DNA of 64,000 nt. It comes from Berkiella_A sp050252335 (GTDB lineage Bacteria; Pseudomonadota; Gammaproteobacteria; Berkiellales; Berkiellaceae). This document shows positions 61,605-64,000 of this stretch, piece by piece (position 1 is the first letter of the stretch; each line of letters opens with the position of its first letter). The notes below the pieces were generated by a model. It saw only the letters and a program-made list of their open reading frames with translations, did not search any database and was not told the DNA's origin. The stretch covers positions 57,879-121,878 of the forward strand of contig JBFWLB010000003.1 in the NCBI GenBank assembly GCA_050252335.1. Reading direction: 5' to 3'. The translations under genes and the position numbers were made by a program.

Positions 61605-63405
61605 ATTTCTTTGCTTCAATCGGCTCTACACCAAGATCTACTTTTCTATTCACTCTAGCATCTGAACTAAGTTGTTTATAAGGTGTAATACTCTTTTTTG
61701 TTTTACTAGATAAACTTCTTACTTCCTCTGGTGTCTTTGATTGCTCTATCTTATGTTGCGTTTTAACATCCTGCACATAAAGTCCTACCTTAGCTCCCTC
61801 GATACCAATAGAAGCAACGGAAACAGCTGGTGCAGTTATTACGGCAAGAGGAGGAACAACGGTTCCAACAAGACTAGCTATCATCATTCCAATATCTGTT
61901 ACTATTATTCCCTTATGTACTACCACAGATTTTTCTAACTGTGCTCGTTCATAAATACCACTAATCAGTTCATTTGCGCCTTCTGTTTGCTTTTGATAAA
62001 GAGCATTTAACTCATTAGATACTTGAGTTTTCTGTCTAGCACTTGCTTGCTCCATTTGATATCTTTCCAATCCTTCTTTTGTCAGAACTGAACCTAAAAT
62101 AGCCTTGGTAACCAATGAATTAACAAAACTCATTTGATTTTCTAAAGGTAAATTTTCGAATTCCGTATTTTGTTCTACCTCAGCCAAAACTTTTTTTACA
62201 ACTGATACCTCAATTTGCTTCAAGTTACTAGGTGTAATCACGGGAATATTATTTACCGTATCTACTCTCATATTTTCATAAGAAGCAACTAGGCTTTGGC
62301 TGTATTGTACCAAAGATACATTTTTGTGCATTAAAATAGATTTTTTAAGATTCTCTACAATATTTTCATCTCTTGCTTCATACAGCATCGGTGAAGAAAA
62401 TATATCATGAAATGCTTGCTGAGCTTGCTCATATTTCATTATATTATTTTTCAAATTTTCTGAATAAAAATAATCATTTTGCATTTCTGCAGAGCGACAA
62501 ACAATATCAAGCAACTCAGGATCCATTTTTTCAAAATCAAAATGTACATTTTCATTAGATTCTGACATTAACAATATGGTCATTCGCTTAATCTCATCGT
62601 TTAGCTTAATTAATCCATGCTTTTTCTCAACAATCGATAGCGTTTGATTAGTATTAATATATTCCCTTGCTTGCTCTAATACATCTAAGATGACACGTGG
62701 CTGTTTAATAAATGTCTCTACATTTGCATGATCTCTTTGAGTCAAGACAACTTTCGCAACTCGATTACTCATATCTGCATCAAGTAAATCAATTTGCTTT
62801 TTAGGTGTAGAATTTAAATGATGGTTCATCATACTGGCTTTCAGCAGGCTCATTTCATCCTCATTTAATAATGAAGGATTTTCACTTAAGGCAAGGATTT
62901 TATTTTTAGAAAATATTGGCAAATCTTGAGAAAATATTTTTTTCTGAAGCTCATGATATTGCTGCATCTTTTCCTTAATCTCAGGGTGATTTCTTTTCCT
63001 AAGATTAAATTCAACTCGCCCCTTCTCATACTCTGTAATCAGCGATATAGCAACATCAAGATCAAGAATAGTGTGTTCATAATCACTTTTTTCTACACAT
63101 TTTTGATTCCAGCTATTAATTCGATGTTCCAAATTATTTCTTAAGGCCTGAAATACTGTCAATTCATTTTGCACATCAGTCTCATTGGCTAAACCACTTA
63201 TTAATCTATTTATCACCTCTATTTTTTCTGCCTTATCAATCGGCGTTAATTCTGAATCAGTCATGATTAATTTTCTATAATTGTAAAGTGCATCATAAAT
63301 AACTGATTGACTAAACAAATAATGTTGATATACATTTTTTCTATCGTCGGGTATTTGCTTCATTATTTCAAGCAATGCTGCTTTTGTAATTTGTTTAGCA
63401 CTCAA
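61585..63405 (-). CDS. Unrecognised 606-residue helical protein with hydrophobic segment
   Basis: Not recognised. Mostly Lys/Glu/Asn-rich helices (coiled-coil-like) with one Gly/Ala/Val-rich hydrophobic stretch at about residues 495-545 (DIGMMIASLVGTVVPPLAVI, then TAPAVSVASIG), perhaps a membrane hairpin, and a basic Ser/Lys-rich C-terminus. No signal peptide. The frame begins with TTG (63405), which overlaps the TGA of the upstream 136-codon frame (TTGA); an ATG occurs 14 codons further in. A run of nine A (63414-63422) lies just upstream: one extra A would fuse both frames into one protein of about 740 residues. It may therefore be the larger part of a frameshifted or slippage-controlled gene. 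Effector-like composition, but no domain evidence. Confidence 0.6.
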   Translation of the reverse strand: MSAKQITKAALLEIMKQIPDDRKNVYQHYLFSQSVIYDALYNYRKLIMTDSELTPIDKAEKIEVINRLISGLANETDVQNELTVFQALRNNLEHRINSWNQKCVEKSDYEHTILDLDVAISLITEYEKGRVEFNLRKRNHPEIKEKMQQYHELQKKIFSQDLPIFSKNKILALSENPSLLNEDEMSLLKASMMNHHLNSTPKKQIDLLDADMSNRVAKVVLTQRDHANVETFIKQPRVILDVLEQAREYINTNQTLSIVEKKHGLIKLNDEIKRMTILLMSESNENVHFDFEKMDPELLDIVCRSAEMQNDYFYSENLKNNIMKYEQAQQAFHDIFSSPMLYEARDENIVENLKKSILMHKNVSLVQYSQSLVASYENMRVDTVNNIPVITPSNLKQIEVSVVKKVLAEVEQNTEFENLPLENQMSFVNSLVTKAILGSVLTKEGLERYQMEQASARQKTQVSNELNALYQKQTEGANELISGIYERAQLEKSVVVHKGIIVTDIGMMIASLVGTVVPPLAVITAPAVSVASIGIEGAKVGLYVQDVKTQHKIEQSKTPEEVRSLSSKTKKSITPYKQLSSDARVNRKVDLGVEPIEAKKSPRPQK

Positions 63406-63788
63406 TCTATCCCTTTTTTTTTATCTAATTTATACTCTGTTACATTGCCTATTAAGCTTGCAATGGAGGCTATACCCTGTACAGGAGGAATAGGCACAGC
63501 ACATCTAACGATTTGAGCATATGCAGGCACAACTGAAATGGCTTGCATACCAATCCCTAAAGCCTTCTCTCTATTAGTTAGATCTTCACTTTGTATGGTT
63601 TCTCTAATATTAGAAACATATCTACTTTTTATCGAGGACAGAATACCTATTGTAATATGTTCAGAAAAATCACAAATCGCTGATACACCTTTCGCAAGGT
63701 TAGAATCGGGCAATGTGCTTATAGCATCTAGCATTTTTTCTGTTTTAGTCGGTAAAATTGAGGGTTCACTGCTATTTTTATCATTCAT
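63402..63788 (-). CDS. Unrecognised 128-residue protein, possibly 5' part of the next gene
   Basis: Not recognised. ATG 63788 (MNDKNSSEPS) has GGGAAG four bases upstream; a longer frame begins with GTG at 63812. The C-terminal half has a hydrophobic Ala/Val/Ile-rich region (ALGIGMQAISVVPAYAQIV and VQGIASIASLIG), similar in feel to the hydrophobic segment of the downstream 606-residue protein. It ends KLDKKKGID, immediately after a run of nine A, and its TGA overlaps the TTG start of the next gene. Separate overlapping genes or one frameshifted gene are both possible. Confidence 0.5.
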   Translation of the reverse strand: MNDKNSSEPSILPTKTEKMLDAISTLPDSNLAKGVSAICDFSEHITIGILSSIKSRYVSNIRETIQSEDLTNREKALGIGMQAISVVPAYAQIVRCAVPIPPVQGIASIASLIGNVTEYKLDKKKGID

Positions 63789-63878
63789 AATACTTCCCAG
63801 AATACTTTCCACCCTGTATTAAAGACAATTCATAATAAGAAAAGATTCCCGTGAGTTTTTATTTTTGTGGAGAACGAA

Positions 63879-63945
63879 TTGCCTCATATTAAATGTAACC
63901 GAAAAAGGAAAATAAACGGTCGTTGCCTCATATTTAAAGTAACCG
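63879..63945. repeat. Two 24-bp direct repeats before a transposase start
   Basis: ATTGCCTCATATTAAATGTA(ACCG) at 63879-63902 and GTTGCCTCATATTTAAAGTA(ACCG) at 63922-63945 differ at three positions. Short terminal direct repeats of this kind are transposase-binding sites at ends of IS21-like elements. They mark the left end of a mobile element running out of the window. Confidence 0.55.
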
Positions 63946-63956
63946 GGAGGTGAAAT

Positions 63957-64000
63957 ATGGGGTCATTTGAAAGGAAATCGTATTTAATTGCTATTTTAAG
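63957..64000 (+). CDS. Start of an integrase/transposase gene, cut by window edge
   Basis: Open frame MGSFERKSYLIAIL running off the end, preceded by a strong GGAGGTG (63946-63952). The start resembles integrase/transposase proteins beginning with a charged (R/K)-x-(D/S)-Y-L-x-A-I segment. The identification rests on this short match and the two repeats upstream, so it is tentative. Confidence 0.4.
   Translation, partial: MGSFERKSYLIAIL

Noticed and set aside
1..64000. tRNA or rRNA genes
   Set aside because: No cloverleaf with GGTTCGAATCC-like T-arm or rRNA-like conserved stretch was found in the intergenic regions I read.

Overview
The window is AT-rich, densely coded gammaproteobacterial DNA. 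Housekeeping proteins (FabI, DnaQ epsilon, RNase HI, YdbH-YnbE-YdbL, MetNIQ, an AddAB-like nuclease pair) are interspersed with very large proteins that carry ankyrin repeats and eukaryote-like domains. This combination fits a Legionellales-type intracellular or amoeba-associated bacterium. The intranuclear 'Candidatus Berkiella' lineage is an attractive guess because of the bZIP-like and NLS-like sequences, but this is inference; no rRNA or other decisive marker is present. I saw no rRNA, tRNA or CRISPR array.

Layout. 1-3.9 kb: 3' part of xseA, a decayed DUF2235 hydrolase, and an IS200-like/RAYT transposase flanked by AGGACAnCCA motifs. 3.9-10.6 kb: a minus-strand peptide/microcin-C-type ABC operon (SBP lipoprotein, two permeases, fused double ATPase). 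10.8-15.2 kb: fabI, a GyrI-like protein, a CxxCH protein, a 66-residue peptide with a double-glycine-type leader, and a 5'-nucleotidase. 15.6-21.7 kb: AddB/AddA-like helicase-nuclease operon. 21.9-25.7 kb: glycerophosphodiesterase and metNIQ. 25.9-36.3 kb: a 3202-residue DUF3638/DUF3645-type protein followed, 26 bp later, by a 262-residue protein with a basic leucine zipper pattern. 36.9-39.6 kb: ankyrin protein ending in a bipartite-NLS-like sequence. 39.9-45.8 kb: ydbL-ynbE-ydbH (minus), an MFS transporter and NhaD. 45.9-56.1 kb: a second, 3397-residue DUF3638/DUF3645 paralogue. 56.5-61.5 kb: dnaQ-rnhA-methyltransferase, gloB, mltD and an outer-membrane-like protein. 61.6-64 kb: two unrecognised overlapping genes and the start of an insertion-sequence gene.

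The most exciting part is 25.9-56.1 kb. Two giant paralogues share an N-terminal His...Asn/Gln...Gln-x4-Cys arrangement reminiscent of a permuted papain-like thiol hydrolase, and a C-terminal SF2-like ATPase with the signatures of eukaryotic DUF3638/DUF3645 proteins. The small partner gene encodes an acidic, hydrophobic N-terminus and an N-x7-R basic region followed by leucines at R+17, +24, +31 and +38. These are the exact heptad positions of a eukaryotic CREB/ATF-type bZIP. Together with the NLS-like ankyrin protein, this looks like a set of host-nucleus-directed effectors.

Intergenic DNA is rich in dispersed palindromic repeats. There are three families with two copies each (about 130-210 bp), a small IS256-like MITE, and REP-like AGGACAnCCA motifs. 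Two genes are interrupted or split at runs of nine A.
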